The notes beneath the pieces are model-generated. The model ran no database searches. It had not been told where the DNA came from and saw only the letters and a program-made list of their open reading frames with translations. From Ruegeria atlantica (GTDB taxonomy: Bacteria > Pseudomonadota > Alphaproteobacteria > Rhodobacterales > Rhodobacteraceae): a DNA stretch of 64,000 nt. Positions 1-8,904 of the stretch are shown here, one piece after another. Numbering within the stretch: position 1 is the stretch's first letter; every line of letters starts with the position of its first letter. Both the position numbers and the translations under genes were made by a program. Location: assembly GCF_001458195.1 (NCBI RefSeq), contig NZ_CYPU01000039.1:186093-250092 (forward strand), given 5' to 3'.

Positions 1-125
1 CCGAAGCACCGGCGAAAAAAGAAAAAGCACCGCGTCGCCCGCGTACGCGCAAGCCAAAGCCTGCGCCGGAGGGGGCAGAGGACGCGCCGACAAGCAATGG
101 TGATGCACCGGAAGCGGCTGAGTAA
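1..125 (+). CDS. C-terminal end of an unidentified Lys/Pro/Ala-rich protein (partial)
   Basis: An open frame enters from the left edge and ends at TAA 123-125. About 40 residues are visible, rich in Lys, Arg, Pro and Ala, then an acidic Ala/Glu end (final residues GDAPEAAE). Such basic tails occur on RNA-binding proteins such as RNA helicases, RNase E-like proteins and pseudouridine synthases, but no domain is inside the window, so the function cannot be told. It is convergent with rsmA and shares a bidirectional terminator with it. Confidence 0.6.
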   Translation, partial: EAPAKKEKAPRRPRTRKPKPAPEGAEDAPTSNGDAPEAAE

Positions 126-142
126 TTTCCGCCATAGAGTTC

Positions 143-176
143 AAAAAAGCCCCGGAGTACGCTCCGGGGCTTTTTC
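143..176. terminator. Bidirectional intrinsic terminator between the left-edge gene and rsmA
   Basis: A perfect 10-bp stem (AGCCCCGGAG with CTCCGGGGCT, loop TACG) is flanked by six A on the left and a T run on the right. It can therefore end transcripts from both convergent genes. Confidence 0.9.
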
Positions 177-184
177 TTTGCACA

Positions 185-1027
185 TTAGCTTTTTTGAACT
201 TCTCGGGCCAATGCACAGAAAGCTTGCAGCGGGACTTGTTCTGCGCGCTCTGTTGGTTGAATCCCAGCCGCGAGCAGGCGGTCCTCGATATCCGGCGCAA
301 CGCCTTTTAGCGATGCGCGCAGCATCTTGCGGCGCTGGTTGAAAGCTGCGGCCACGACACGCGACAGAACCCGGGCATCCGCCGGATAGCGCGGTTCGGG
401 CAGGGCCGTCAGATGCACAACAGCGCTTGAGACCTTTGGCGGAGGCGTAAAAGCCCCAGGGGGCAGGGACATGGCGATGCGCGCCTCGGCCCGCCATTGG
501 GCAAGGATCGCAAGGCGGCCATAGGCTTTGCCCCCGGGTTGGGCAACGATGCGTTCAGCGACTTCGCGTTGAAACATCAGCGTCAGGCTTTGCCAGAACG
601 GCGGCCATTCGGGCGGGGTCAGCCAGCGCACCAGCAATTCGGTGCCAACGTTATACGGCAGGTTCGCCGCGATACGGATCGGCGGGGTCAGATGCGCCAG
701 CGGATCGATTTCCAGGGCGTCGCCGTTGATGACCTCAAGACGACCCGGATAAGCAGCAGCGATGTCGTTCAGGGCAGCGATACAGCGGTTGTCTTTTTCG
801 ACCGCAACGACCTTGCGCGCACCTTCGGACAACAGGCCACGGGTCAGACCACCGGGTCCGGGTCCGATTTCCAGCACGTCGCATTCCGTGAGATCGCCCG
901 CCTGCCGTGCGATCTTGGCCGTCAGGTTGAGATCCAGCAAAAAGTTCTGCCCCAGCGATTTACGCGCCGAGAGTTGATGTGTCGCGATAACCTCGCGCAG
1001 AGGGGGAAGGGTGTCGATTGAACTCAT
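185..1027 (-). CDS. rsmA: 16S rRNA (adenine(1518)-N(6)/adenine(1519)-N(6))-dimethyltransferase RsmA (KsgA)
   Basis: This enzyme dimethylates two adjacent adenines near the 3' end of 16S rRNA, using SAM, late in 30S assembly. The 280-residue product has the usual family length. Visible motifs are GQNFL at 26-30, the SAM-binding loop EIGPGPGG at 53-60 and the catalytic NLPYN at 122-126; the basic helix [13 protein letters not shown] near the C-terminus is also typical. It is the last gene of the leftward lptG-lptD-surA-pdxA-rsmA cluster, 84 bp after pdxA, a spacing filled by a repeat-like element. The linkage of pdxA and rsmA behind surA and lptD is conserved widely in proteobacteria. Identification is secure. 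Confidence 0.97.
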   Translation of the reverse strand: MSSIDTLPPLREVIATHQLSARKSLGQNFLLDLNLTAKIARQAGDLTECDVLEIGPGPGGLTRGLLSEGARKVVAVEKDNRCIAALNDIAAAYPGRLEVINGDALEIDPLAHLTPPIRIAANLPYNVGTELLVRWLTPPEWPPFWQSLTLMFQREVAERIVAQPGGKAYGRLAILAQWRAEARIAMSLPPGAFTPPPKVSSAVVHLTALPEPRYPADARVLSRVVAAAFNQRRKMLRASLKGVAPDIEDRLLAAGIQPTERAEQVPLQAFCALAREVQKS

Positions 1028-1079
1028 GATCCGATTACCGTGGCGCGTGTCCGGGGGGGAACGCCAGTGATTTTTTGCC

Positions 1080-1110
1080 TCCGGCGGGGATATTTTCAGC
1101 CAGGTGAAGG
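1080..1110. repeat. Intergenic repeat-like element downstream of pdxA (copy 1)
   Basis: The core at 1088-1109 (GGATATTTTC then AGCCAGGTGAAG) matches a second copy at 12681-12702 at 20 of 22 positions. Both copies sit a few bases past the stop codon of a leftward gene in the same orientation. The preceding bases here are CCTCCGGCGG. Elements of the type CCTCCGGCGG-GGATATTT behind genes are, from memory, frequent in Roseobacter-group genomes; this is not tested here. Confidence 0.6.
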
Positions 1111-1111
1111 A

Positions 1112-2077
1112 TCAAGTGCTTTGTGCCATCCGTTGGGCCAGTTTCAGCGCCTCGATCAGGCTGGTGGGGTTGGCTATCCCCTGTCCGGCGATATCCAGTG
1201 CGGTGCCGTGATCGGGCGAGGTGCGAATGAAGGGCAGGCCGAGGGTCACGTTCACGCCACGGTCGAAGTCGAGTGTCTTGATCGGGATCAGTGCCTGATC
1301 GTGATACATGGCAATTGCGGCGTCATATCGGGCGCGGGCGGCAGCGTGGAACATTGTGTCCGCCGGGTGTGGGCCGGTAACCGTGCAGGTATCGCCTGGC
1401 AAATCAGATATCAGAGGGGCGATCCAGTCCAGTTCTTCATGCCCCATTTTACCGCCTTCGCCCGCATGCGGGTTGAGGCCTGCAATGGCGATGCGGGGAT
1501 GGGGGATACCAAACTGTCTGCGCAGGCCTTCAGCGGTAATGCCGATGGTTTCGCGCAGCAGGTCGGGGGTGAGCTCGGACGGGACGCGCGACAGCGGAAT
1601 GTGAATCGTTGCGGGCACCACGCGAAGCTGCTCGCTGGCCAACATCATCACAACGCGCTTGCGCCCGGCCAGAGCGGCGAGAAATTCGGTATGGCCAGGA
1701 TAGGCGAACCCGGCCCCGTCGATCAGGGCCTTTTTGTGGATCGGTGCAGTGCACAGCGCCGATGCGGCACCGGATTGCACCAGGGAAACACCGGTTTCGA
1801 TTGCGTCGATCACACTAGGCGCATTGGACGGGTCCGGTTGGCCTGCTGCGTTTGTGGCGGGAAAGCTCAATTGCAGAACAGGCAGGGCATTCGCGCAGAT
1901 ATCAATGGCCTGTGCCGGATCGCTGATCCGCTGCGTAGGCGTGCCTGCCGGCAGATGCGCCGCGTCGCCGATATAGAAAAACGGGCAGCTCGCGCGCAGT
2001 TTTGACCAGGCTTTGGCGGCGATTTCGGGGCCTATTCCAGCGGGATCGCCACAGCTAAGCGCGATGGGCGCGGTCAT
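1112..2077 (-). CDS. pdxA: 4-hydroxythreonine-4-phosphate dehydrogenase PdxA
   Basis: PdxA oxidises 4-phosphohydroxy-L-threonine with NAD in the DXP-dependent pathway to pyridoxal 5'-phosphate. The 321-residue product has family length. It shows the N-terminal GDPAGIGPE (10-18), the metal-ligand region around PGHTEFLA and the C-terminal segments AMYHDQALIPIK and RTSPDHGTA, all hallmarks of the family. The start codon ATG overlaps the surA stop by four bases, so the two are translationally coupled. The family also includes PdxA2-type enzymes acting on other 4-phosphohydroxy acids, but this genomic context is that of true pdxA. Confidence 0.97.
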   Translation of the reverse strand: MTAPIALSCGDPAGIGPEIAAKAWSKLRASCPFFYIGDAAHLPAGTPTQRISDPAQAIDICANALPVLQLSFPATNAAGQPDPSNAPSVIDAIETGVSLVQSGAASALCTAPIHKKALIDGAGFAYPGHTEFLAALAGRKRVVMMLASEQLRVVPATIHIPLSRVPSELTPDLLRETIGITAEGLRRQFGIPHPRIAIAGLNPHAGEGGKMGHEELDWIAPLISDLPGDTCTVTGPHPADTMFHAAARARYDAAIAMYHDQALIPIKTLDFDRGVNVTLGLPFIRTSPDHGTALDIAGQGIANPTSLIEALKLAQRMAQST

Positions 2078-3327
2078 TGCTCGATGATCGTCGCGTCGGC
2101 GCGGAGCTGTTCAACCAGACTTTCGGCAAAGGCCTGAAGGCGCTGTTGTGTCAGGGCGTTGGCTACATCCACGCGTGTCGTGTCTTCGCCCCGGTCCAAT
2201 GTGCGCGTACATAGCATCAGGAACTTCAGAGTCTGGCCATTGTTTCCCGTCAGCGTCGTCGAAACTTCGTTCAAGTCCAGCTTGGACAGCTCAAGCGCCA
2301 CATCGCGGGGGATCTCGGACGGGCTGGCTTCGATACGTTGCAGTACCCCGGCAGGTTGATCCTTGGCGATACCGTAGAGGTCGTCGCAGTTATCAATCTG
2401 TTCGCGCAACTCGGCGGCTTTGGCCAGGGTTTCGGCACTGCGGCCGCCGGCCATGTTGTAAATCGCGTAGTCGATCTTGGAGTAACGCGGCGCGCTGGTG
2501 CTTACTTCGCGCAATCCGCGCAGCTGGAACAAGGCGATCGCGTTGGGCAACGACAAGGGCTGTGTGATGTCGCCCGTTTTGAGACCTAGAATCACGGGTT
2601 GCAGGGCAGGGGGCAAGTCGGTCAGGTTAAGCCATTCCAAACGCCCGCCGTCATCGCGTGTGCCAGCTGCAGAATACTGTGTGGCGGCAGAGGAAAACGC
2701 ATCGAAACCTTCAAGCAGTGCGATCTCTTCGGCTAGCAATTCGGCTTGGGCTAAGGTCTGCGGCGTGACCGGAATAATGATTTCCGACATCAGGACTTGA
2801 AGCCCGCCACTCCCGGCCTGTCCCAAAGCCCGGTTGATCTCGTCTTCGCTCGGCCTGGCCTGCGACAGAAAGCGCGAACTGACGTAGTCGCGCCACGACA
2901 GCTGATCAGCGACGAAATCCCGTACGGTTTCGGGGGAAACGCCGGATTCGCCCAGCAATTGCAGGAACTCATCTGTTGAAAGACGGCCACGGGCTGCAAA
3001 CTCATCAATGCCCACCTGAATGTCTTCAGGTGCGACCTCGATTCCAGCATCGCGCATGGCCTGTTTGCGCAGTCGTTCGTCGATCAGCGAGTCGCGGACT
3101 TCGTCCTCGGTGGCGCCAGGGGCACCCAGAACAGTCAGGAATTGTTGGCGCTGCTGAAGTTCGTACCAGGTGACAATGTCCTGGTTGACCTTGATCGCAG
3201 GTGAAAACAGGCTCTGAGCCTGGCTGTGACCAGTGGACAGGGCCAGCAAGGCAGCAGCCAGTGCCGGTGCAACCGGCTTTAACCAACCGGAACGGACTAT
3301 TCGCGAGAAACGTGAAATCAACTGCAT
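2074..3327 (-). CDS. surA: Periplasmic peptidyl-prolyl cis-trans isomerase SurA (parvulin type)
   Basis: SurA is the periplasmic chaperone that escorts outer-membrane beta-barrel proteins, LptD included. The 417-residue product begins with a signal peptide (basic start, hydrophobic stretch ending near GHSQA at about 37), then the N-terminal chaperone helices, a parvulin-type domain around residues 170-280 and a C-terminal helix region. It overlaps the end of lptD by 10 bp and the start of pdxA by 4 bp, so it lies within a tightly packed operon. Only one clear parvulin domain is seen, as is common in alphaproteobacterial SurA. Confidence 0.93.
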   Translation of the reverse strand: MQLISRFSRIVRSGWLKPVAPALAAALLALSTGHSQAQSLFSPAIKVNQDIVTWYELQQRQQFLTVLGAPGATEDEVRDSLIDERLRKQAMRDAGIEVAPEDIQVGIDEFAARGRLSTDEFLQLLGESGVSPETVRDFVADQLSWRDYVSSRFLSQARPSEDEINRALGQAGSGGLQVLMSEIIIPVTPQTLAQAELLAEEIALLEGFDAFSSAATQYSAAGTRDDGGRLEWLNLTDLPPALQPVILGLKTGDITQPLSLPNAIALFQLRGLREVSTSAPRYSKIDYAIYNMAGGRSAETLAKAAELREQIDNCDDLYGIAKDQPAGVLQRIEASPSEIPRDVALELSKLDLNEVSTTLTGNNGQTLKFLMLCTRTLDRGEDTTRVDVANALTQQRLQAFAESLVEQLRADATIIEQ

Positions 3328-5480
3328 CTTCTCTTGTACTGTTGGCCGCCACCCTCGACGGAGTAACCTGTCAGGGCAACGGTAAACCCGAATTCTGTCG
3401 AAGGCTCAATACTTGATGATGAGGTAAATCGCCTGCTGACGGTCATGTTAACTTTTACACACTCACTCTGGTAGGTAACGCCCAGCCCATATCGGATCGG
3501 CTCGGATTCGCTGAGGTCATAGCGCGCATAGGCTTGAGTAAACCAGTTCTGGTCAACAAGGTAGCGTCCATCCATCCGGATCTCGGATATCTCGTCATTT
3601 GCATTTTCTGCCGGATCTTTTTCCTGCCACACATAGCTGCCGGTCAGGCCGACATTTGGCTTGTTCCAGCCTGCGCGCACCTCGGCCTTAGCAAAGCTGA
3701 AATCACCATTCAACAGGCCGCGACCCGCCAAAGACCAGCCATTGGCGGTTTGCAACTGACCGGCCAACAACACGTCGGAGGCGGTGCCCTGTAGGCCCGA
3801 CGTCAGGTTGAAGTTTGGGTCAGCGGTCGAGCGGAAGACCTGTCCGACAGTGGCAAGCGCGCGCCAGCCATCTGCGCCATAGCGCGCCCAGTTGACCCCG
3901 AATACCGCCGTCGCGCCATCTTCGCGGCGATCCGGGGCCGGAAAGCGTGACAGGGACAACAGGTTCCCCTGGTCGAATTCCTGAAAGGTGCTTTCGTCAT
4001 TGGGAACATCCTGATCTGTCACGTTCGTCCAACCGACTTGCGCGATGGGTTCAAGCACCTGCGTGGCGCCTGACTTTTCCCGCCGGGTCATCGGGTAACG
4101 CAGGGTGAGTGCGGCGCGGGGGGCCGCGCGGGTCACCTGGTCAGGAAACTGGCTGTCATCTCGGATGTCAAAGATATCCACCGATGTACCGAACCGGGCA
4201 TCAGCCCTGAGGCCCGATGCGAAAATCCAGCTGCGCATCCAGTCCGCATCGAACGTGGCACGCGCGACATCGCGGCCAACGATATCCTGATCGCTGGTAC
4301 GCGTGTGATTGTGGGCCACAAAGCCTAGGCGAACTTCACCACCGGTAGAGGTTGGGAAGTAGCGTTTCTGGAAGTACAGGTCGAAGATCCGCGATGGGAT
4401 CACTTCCTCATTTTCGCTGTCTCGCAGGGATTTGTAATGGATGAAACTGGTGCGGAAGGCGGTATCGCGTTTGATCCGCTCAAGCGCGATTTCGCTGCGC
4501 AACCGGTCAAAATCGGGCAGGCCATAATCCGCGAGATACGCGTTATCCGAAGTTGTCTTCACATCAAACAAAAGGCGGAAGTCGTTGTTCAGGAAGAAAT
4601 AACCGTTGGCAAAAAGATAGCCTCGATCCTCATTTTCTTGCAGGTCGTCGCGGGTGAAAGCGCCATTCAGTTCAATCCGGCCGCGTTTGAATGCCTGGCG
4701 ATAGCGATAGCCCAGTGTTCTTGTTTTCCCCGAGATATAGGGGGTCAGCGTCAGATCCTTGTGGTCGCCAAGCTTAAAGAAATACGGCACCTGCACGCCG
4801 GTTCCCAGTTGCGATGTGGTGCGAATCGACGGGACAAGGAATCCTGTTGCGCGGTCCAGTGTCGGGTCGGGCAGGCGCAGATAGGGGAAGTAGAAAACCG
4901 GGAAATCCAGTATCCGGAACTGTGCTCCTTCGAAATACAGTTGGCGTTCCAATTGGTCATGCGTGACCTTGCGGGCGCGGATTTGCCACAGTGGCGGTTT
5001 GCCATTGGCGCAGACATGGCAGGACGTCGCCGAGACCTTGCTGAACTGTGTGTAACGCCCCCCCGCGCGCGCAGCCTGGACCGAGGCGATCTGAACCTGC
5101 TGATCGAACACCATGCGGGCTCCGATCAGCAGACCGTTCATGATCCCGTCATCCAGTTCGGCGGAATCGGCCAGCAACGTGGTTGCGCCGCCCTGATCAA
5201 TGCGGACCGGGCCTTCCAGCGACAGATTGCCGGTTTCGCGGTCATAGGTGATGCGCGTGGCCGTGACCTTGGCGTTGCCCTGAAAGGCTTCGACATTCCC
5301 TTCGGCCACCAGATTACGCTCGGGTGTGATAAAGATCCGGTCGGCCACCAGGAGGGCAGGCTGATCCTCTTGCGTGGCACCCTGTGCGGCACCAGCAGCG
5401 GGTTGAGATTGCGCGTATGCGCCCACGGGCATGGTCAGTGCGACTGCACCGGACAGAAACAAACTGGCAATAAGCCGCAT
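3318..5480 (-). CDS. lptD: LPS-assembly protein LptD (OstA)
   Basis: LptD is the outer-membrane beta-barrel that, with the lipoprotein LptE, inserts lipopolysaccharide into the outer leaflet. The 720-residue product has a signal peptide (residues 1-23), an N-terminal jellyroll OstA domain (about 40-160) and a long C-terminal barrel with many alternating aromatic strands. Cysteines occur in the segment SCHVCANG and near the C-terminus (SECVKVN and the last residues RRCS), consistent with the disulfides that mature LptD. The ATG sits directly on the lptG stop (TGATG), showing translational coupling. Identification is secure. Confidence 0.96.
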   Translation of the reverse strand: MRLIASLFLSGAVALTMPVGAYAQSQPAAGAAQGATQEDQPALLVADRIFITPERNLVAEGNVEAFQGNAKVTATRITYDRETGNLSLEGPVRIDQGGATTLLADSAELDDGIMNGLLIGARMVFDQQVQIASVQAARAGGRYTQFSKVSATSCHVCANGKPPLWQIRARKVTHDQLERQLYFEGAQFRILDFPVFYFPYLRLPDPTLDRATGFLVPSIRTTSQLGTGVQVPYFFKLGDHKDLTLTPYISGKTRTLGYRYRQAFKRGRIELNGAFTRDDLQENEDRGYLFANGYFFLNNDFRLLFDVKTTSDNAYLADYGLPDFDRLRSEIALERIKRDTAFRTSFIHYKSLRDSENEEVIPSRIFDLYFQKRYFPTSTGGEVRLGFVAHNHTRTSDQDIVGRDVARATFDADWMRSWIFASGLRADARFGTSVDIFDIRDDSQFPDQVTRAAPRAALTLRYPMTRREKSGATQVLEPIAQVGWTNVTDQDVPNDESTFQEFDQGNLLSLSRFPAPDRREDGATAVFGVNWARYGADGWRALATVGQVFRSTADPNFNLTSGLQGTASDVLLAGQLQTANGWSLAGRGLLNGDFSFAKAEVRAGWNKPNVGLTGSYVWQEKDPAENANDEISEIRMDGRYLVDQNWFTQAYARYDLSESEPIRYGLGVTYQSECVKVNMTVSRRFTSSSSIEPSTEFGFTVALTGYSVEGGGQQYKRRCS

Positions 5481-6580
5481 CAGCCATCCTCCGCATGCAG
5501 CAAAAGGCCGAGGGACAGAAGAATGGCTGCGAAGGGCGGGGCCCAGGCCGCGACTAAGATAGGCAATTGACCGTTTTCCCCCAGAATTTGGGCAAAGTTG
5601 CGAATGAAGTAGATACCAAATCCCAGCAGGACGGCGGTTAAAACCGCGATCCCGGTGCCGCCAAATCGCACGTGGCGCATGGTGAAGGCCGCGCCGATCA
5701 GGACCATCGACATCAGAAACAAGGGGCGGGCTAGTTGGACCTGCAACCAGACCTCATATTGCTTGGTCGAAAACCCGGCTTCGCGCAGGTCGCGGATCAG
5801 TTCCGGCAGGTCATAGACCGATACGGAATCCTGATCGCCAAGCGTGTCCAGAATCCGTTGGCGTGTCAGCGATGTGGGAACCTCAAGCCGCGCGTGTTCA
5901 GTGGCGTGGGTTTCTGGATTCACACCGCCTTCCAGCGCCCAAATCTTGGCATTGGTCAGGACCCACGTACCGTTCTCCAGATCCGCCTGGTCGGCTACGA
6001 TCTGCTGGGTTGGTGTGCCATCCGGGGCAAAAGTAATGATCGTCACCTGATTAAGGGTGAACCTGTCGCCGTTAGATGTGTCCTGGGCGTGGATCACGGA
6101 TTGGCCATTGGCCGAACCCTGCCGCAACCAAAGACCATCTGCACTGATCGACAGCGTTGATCCGCCGTTGTTTTTGTAGGATTCGGCGAGCTGCTTGTAC
6201 TCTTCCGACGTGGCGGCTGCGATGGGATTCAGCATGCCAACCGCCAGCGCGCCGATGATCAGGGCGATCACCACAGGGGCCAACAGGGCGCGGATGCCTG
6301 AACGGCCAGTGGCACGGGTGACAACCAGTTCCGAACTGCGGGCCAGACCGATAAACAACGCGATCGTGGACAGGATGACCAGCAGCGGCAGCATTTCGCT
6401 GATCGCGGCAGGCGTATTCAGCAACGTCAATTGCAACAGCTGACCGAAGGACAGGTTTGCATCGTCAAAGCGGCGCACCTGTTCGATCAGGTCGATCAGA
6501 ATCATCAGTGTCAGGAAAATGCTGCCGATGACCAGAAAACTTTGAATGAATCGGCGGGCGAAGTAGCGGTCGAGGATCAC
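5480..6580 (-). CDS. lptG: LPS export ABC transporter permease LptG
   Basis: LptG is one of the two inner-membrane permeases of the LptB2FG machine that lifts LPS onto the periplasmic bridge. The 366-residue product has a DRYFARRF start, membrane segments near 15-35, 60-80, 100-120 and three near the C-terminus, and a periplasmic domain between. The start is GTG at 6580, supported by an AGGAG motif upstream; translation starts directly after promoter-like intergenic DNA. In the arrangement I know from related Rhodobacterales, lptF precedes lptG, but here the 240 bp up to pepA contain no lptF, so this copy heads the operon. Confidence 0.93.
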   Translation of the reverse strand: MILDRYFARRFIQSFLVIGSIFLTLMILIDLIEQVRRFDDANLSFGQLLQLTLLNTPAAISEMLPLLVILSTIALFIGLARSSELVVTRATGRSGIRALLAPVVIALIIGALAVGMLNPIAAATSEEYKQLAESYKNNGGSTLSISADGLWLRQGSANGQSVIHAQDTSNGDRFTLNQVTIITFAPDGTPTQQIVADQADLENGTWVLTNAKIWALEGGVNPETHATEHARLEVPTSLTRQRILDTLGDQDSVSVYDLPELIRDLREAGFSTKQYEVWLQVQLARPLFLMSMVLIGAAFTMRHVRFGGTGIAVLTAVLLGFGIYFIRNFAQILGENGQLPILVAAWAPPFAAILLSLGLLLHAEDG

Positions 6581-6820
6581 GAAGGAACTCCTGCCGAAAT
6601 GACGCGCAAACAGCCTTTGGTCGGGTGCAGACCGGAATCACCGCTGCACGCAATTGTGCGCGACAGCCTATGCCTGCTCTGTCTTGCCAAAACCTTCTCC
6701 CCCGAGCCTGTCGGATTTTTTCCGGGACTGTAGTCCAAATGCGGGCCGGGGAAAACTGCTATCTGGTCAAGCCGCGCGGCGCGGGCTAGGTCTTGGGGAA
6801 CTGATTTTGAGGAGTTCGCA

Positions 6821-8287
6821 ATGAGCAGTCTTGTACCGATCCGTTTCCAGGACCCCGACATGGATGCGATGGCGCAGGCCGAAGGGCGCGTGGCCATAAT
6901 CATCCCGTCCGACGGCAAAATGAACCCCGCCGCCCGTCGCGCCAACCGCCTGACCCGCGGGGCTGTGACACGGCTGGTCGAAAGCGAGCGGTTCGAAAAG
7001 GTGAAAACCGGTGACGTGATCTCGATGGCGTGGCCATCCGGCATGGCGGCCGAGGCGCTGGACGTTCTGGTCCTGCCGCGCCGCCCCGAACCCGCCGAGG
7101 CCCGCAAGGCCGGTGCCGCGCTGGCCAAGCTGGCGGGCAGCAAGGACCTGCTGGTGATGTCGGGCAATCAGGTCAAGGCCGAGGATCTGGCCATGGGCAT
7201 CGCGCTGCGCAGCTATGATTTTGATGCGCACAAAACCAAGGAGTCTGATGAGGCCGGTTCAGTCATCATAACCCACCAGAAGGCGGATGAGATCGAGGCT
7301 GCGTTTGCACCGCTCTACGCGGTCGCCGACGGTGTCCGCATGACACGCGATTTGACCAACGAGCCTGCGAATATCCTGACCACCACGGAATTCGCCGACC
7401 GGCTGGACGAAATGAAGGCACTGGGGCTTGAGGTCGAAGTGCTGGAAGAAGACAAACTGGCCGAGCTGGGCATGCGTACGCTGCTAAGCGTCGGGCAGGG
7501 GTCGGACAGCCCTTCGAAGGTTGTGGTGATGCAATGGAATGGCGGCGACAAAGATGACGCGCCGCTGGCATTGGTCGGGAAGGGCGTGGTGTTCGACACC
7601 GGTGGTATTTCGCTGAAACCTGCGGGCGGCATGGAAGACATGACCATGGACATGGGCGGCGCTGGCGTAGTGGCAGGCACCATGCGCGCGCTGGCCAAGC
7701 GCAAGGCCAAGGCCAACGTTGTCGGCTTGGTCGGATTGGTAGAAAACATGCCTTCGGGCAACGCCACCCGTCCGGGTGATGTGGTCAAATCCATGAAGGG
7801 CGACACGGTCGAGATCATCAACACCGACGCCGAGGGCCGTTTGGTTCTGTGTGACGTGATGTGGTACGCGCAAGAACGGTTCAAGCCTGTGGGCATGGTC
7901 GATCTGGCCACCCTGACCGGAGCGATTATTATCGGCCTCGGGCATGAGAACGCGGGCGTATTTTCGAACAACGACACGTTCTGCAATGCCTTCCTGAAGG
8001 CGGCAGGGGCCGAGGACGAAGGCGCATGGCGCATGCCTTTGGGCGAAGCCTATGACAAGCAGTTGAAATCGCGGATTGCCGACATGAAGAACGTGGGCGG
8101 ACGCCCTGCGGGTTCGATCACGGCGGCGCAGTTTCTGCAGCGGTTCGTAAAAGAAGATATGCCGTGGATTCACCTGGATATTGCCGGTGTGGCTTCGGTC
8201 TCGTCCGAGACATCCTACGCCCCGAAGGGCGCAACCGGCTGGGGCGTTCGCGCGCTGAGCCGTTTCGTTCAGGACAACTTCGAGTAA
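6821..8287 (+). CDS. pepA: Leucyl aminopeptidase (M17 family)
   Basis: This cytosolic metallopeptidase removes N-terminal residues from peptides; some family members also bind DNA. The 488-residue product has the variable N-terminal domain and the catalytic domain with the two-metal ligands: K254 and D259 in VGKGVVFDTGG, K266, D277 and the signature NTDAEGRL at 334-341. A GAGGAG ribosome-binding site lies a few bases before the ATG. It is divergent from lptG and is followed after four bases by holC, the usual pairing in many proteobacteria. No residue of the active site is missing. Confidence 0.97.
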   Translation: MSSLVPIRFQDPDMDAMAQAEGRVAIIIPSDGKMNPAARRANRLTRGAVTRLVESERFEKVKTGDVISMAWPSGMAAEALDVLVLPRRPEPAEARKAGAALAKLAGSKDLLVMSGNQVKAEDLAMGIALRSYDFDAHKTKESDEAGSVIITHQKADEIEAAFAPLYAVADGVRMTRDLTNEPANILTTTEFADRLDEMKALGLEVEVLEEDKLAELGMRTLLSVGQGSDSPSKVVVMQWNGGDKDDAPLALVGKGVVFDTGGISLKPAGGMEDMTMDMGGAGVVAGTMRALAKRKAKANVVGLVGLVENMPSGNATRPGDVVKSMKGDTVEIINTDAEGRLVLCDVMWYAQERFKPVGMVDLATLTGAIIIGLGHENAGVFSNNDTFCNAFLKAAGAEDEGAWRMPLGEAYDKQLKSRIADMKNVGGRPAGSITAAQFLQRFVKEDMPWIHLDIAGVASVSSETSYAPKGATGWGVRALSRFVQDNFE

Positions 8288-8291
8288 GCCG

Positions 8292-8750
8292 ATGGGAGCC
8301 GTCTATTTCTATCACCTGACCCGCCAACCGCTGGAGCATACCTTGCCGGTGTTGCTGGACAAGGCACGGCAGGCCGGGTGGAAGATTGCCGTGCGGGGCA
8401 GCGATCCCGCGCGGATGGACTGGCTGGATGAAAAGCTGTGGCAGGGGCCCGAAGAAGGGTTCCTGCCACATGGCCGCGCAGGCGGTCCGCACGATGCCGC
8501 GCAGCCGATCCTGCTGACGACCGAGGCGCAGGCTGCCAATGACGCGTCTTGTGTCATGGCGGTAGATGGCGCGGCGGTCGACCCCGACGAGATCAAGAAA
8601 CTGGACCGCGTATGTATCCTGTTCGACGGCAATGACGCAGAGGCCGTTCAACACGCGCGCGGGCAGTGGAAGGCTTTGACCGGTGCAGGATGTTCTGCCC
8701 AATACTGGTCCGAAGAATCCGGGCGCTGGGAAAAGAAAGCTGAGGCTTAG
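8292..8750 (+). CDS. holC: DNA polymerase III chi subunit
   Basis: Chi joins the clamp-loader complex to single-strand binding protein during replication. The 152-residue product starts with the characteristic VYFYHLTRQPLEHTLPVLL, has the conserved W-x-D-x-x-LW segment (MDWLDEKLWQG near 43-53) with the FLPHG that follows, and a central stretch ending in VCILFDGND. Its ATG lies four bases after the pepA stop, and pepA-holC is a conserved gene pair. The family is short and divergent, but this match is clear. Confidence 0.95.
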   Translation: MGAVYFYHLTRQPLEHTLPVLLDKARQAGWKIAVRGSDPARMDWLDEKLWQGPEEGFLPHGRAGGPHDAAQPILLTTEAQAANDASCVMAVDGAAVDPDEIKKLDRVCILFDGNDAEAVQHARGQWKALTGAGCSAQYWSEESGRWEKKAEA

Positions 8751-8904
8751 GGCCCGAGCCGCTTTCCGGAAGGCGTGGTGGTGATTGCGCAAAGATGTGC
8801 GATCAGAAATGCCACAATGACCGGTTTGAATTCCAAATTGACGGATGCGGTGCAAGGCAAAAATGACTGCTTTCAATTGTTAAGGCAAAAGTTTGAGGAA
8901 CCAA

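Noticed and set aside
4437..5570. Long rightward frame of 377 codons opposite lptD
   Set aside because: It lies wholly on the other strand of a secure lptD/lptG region, its sequence is not protein-like and it arises from the codon bias of the real gene.
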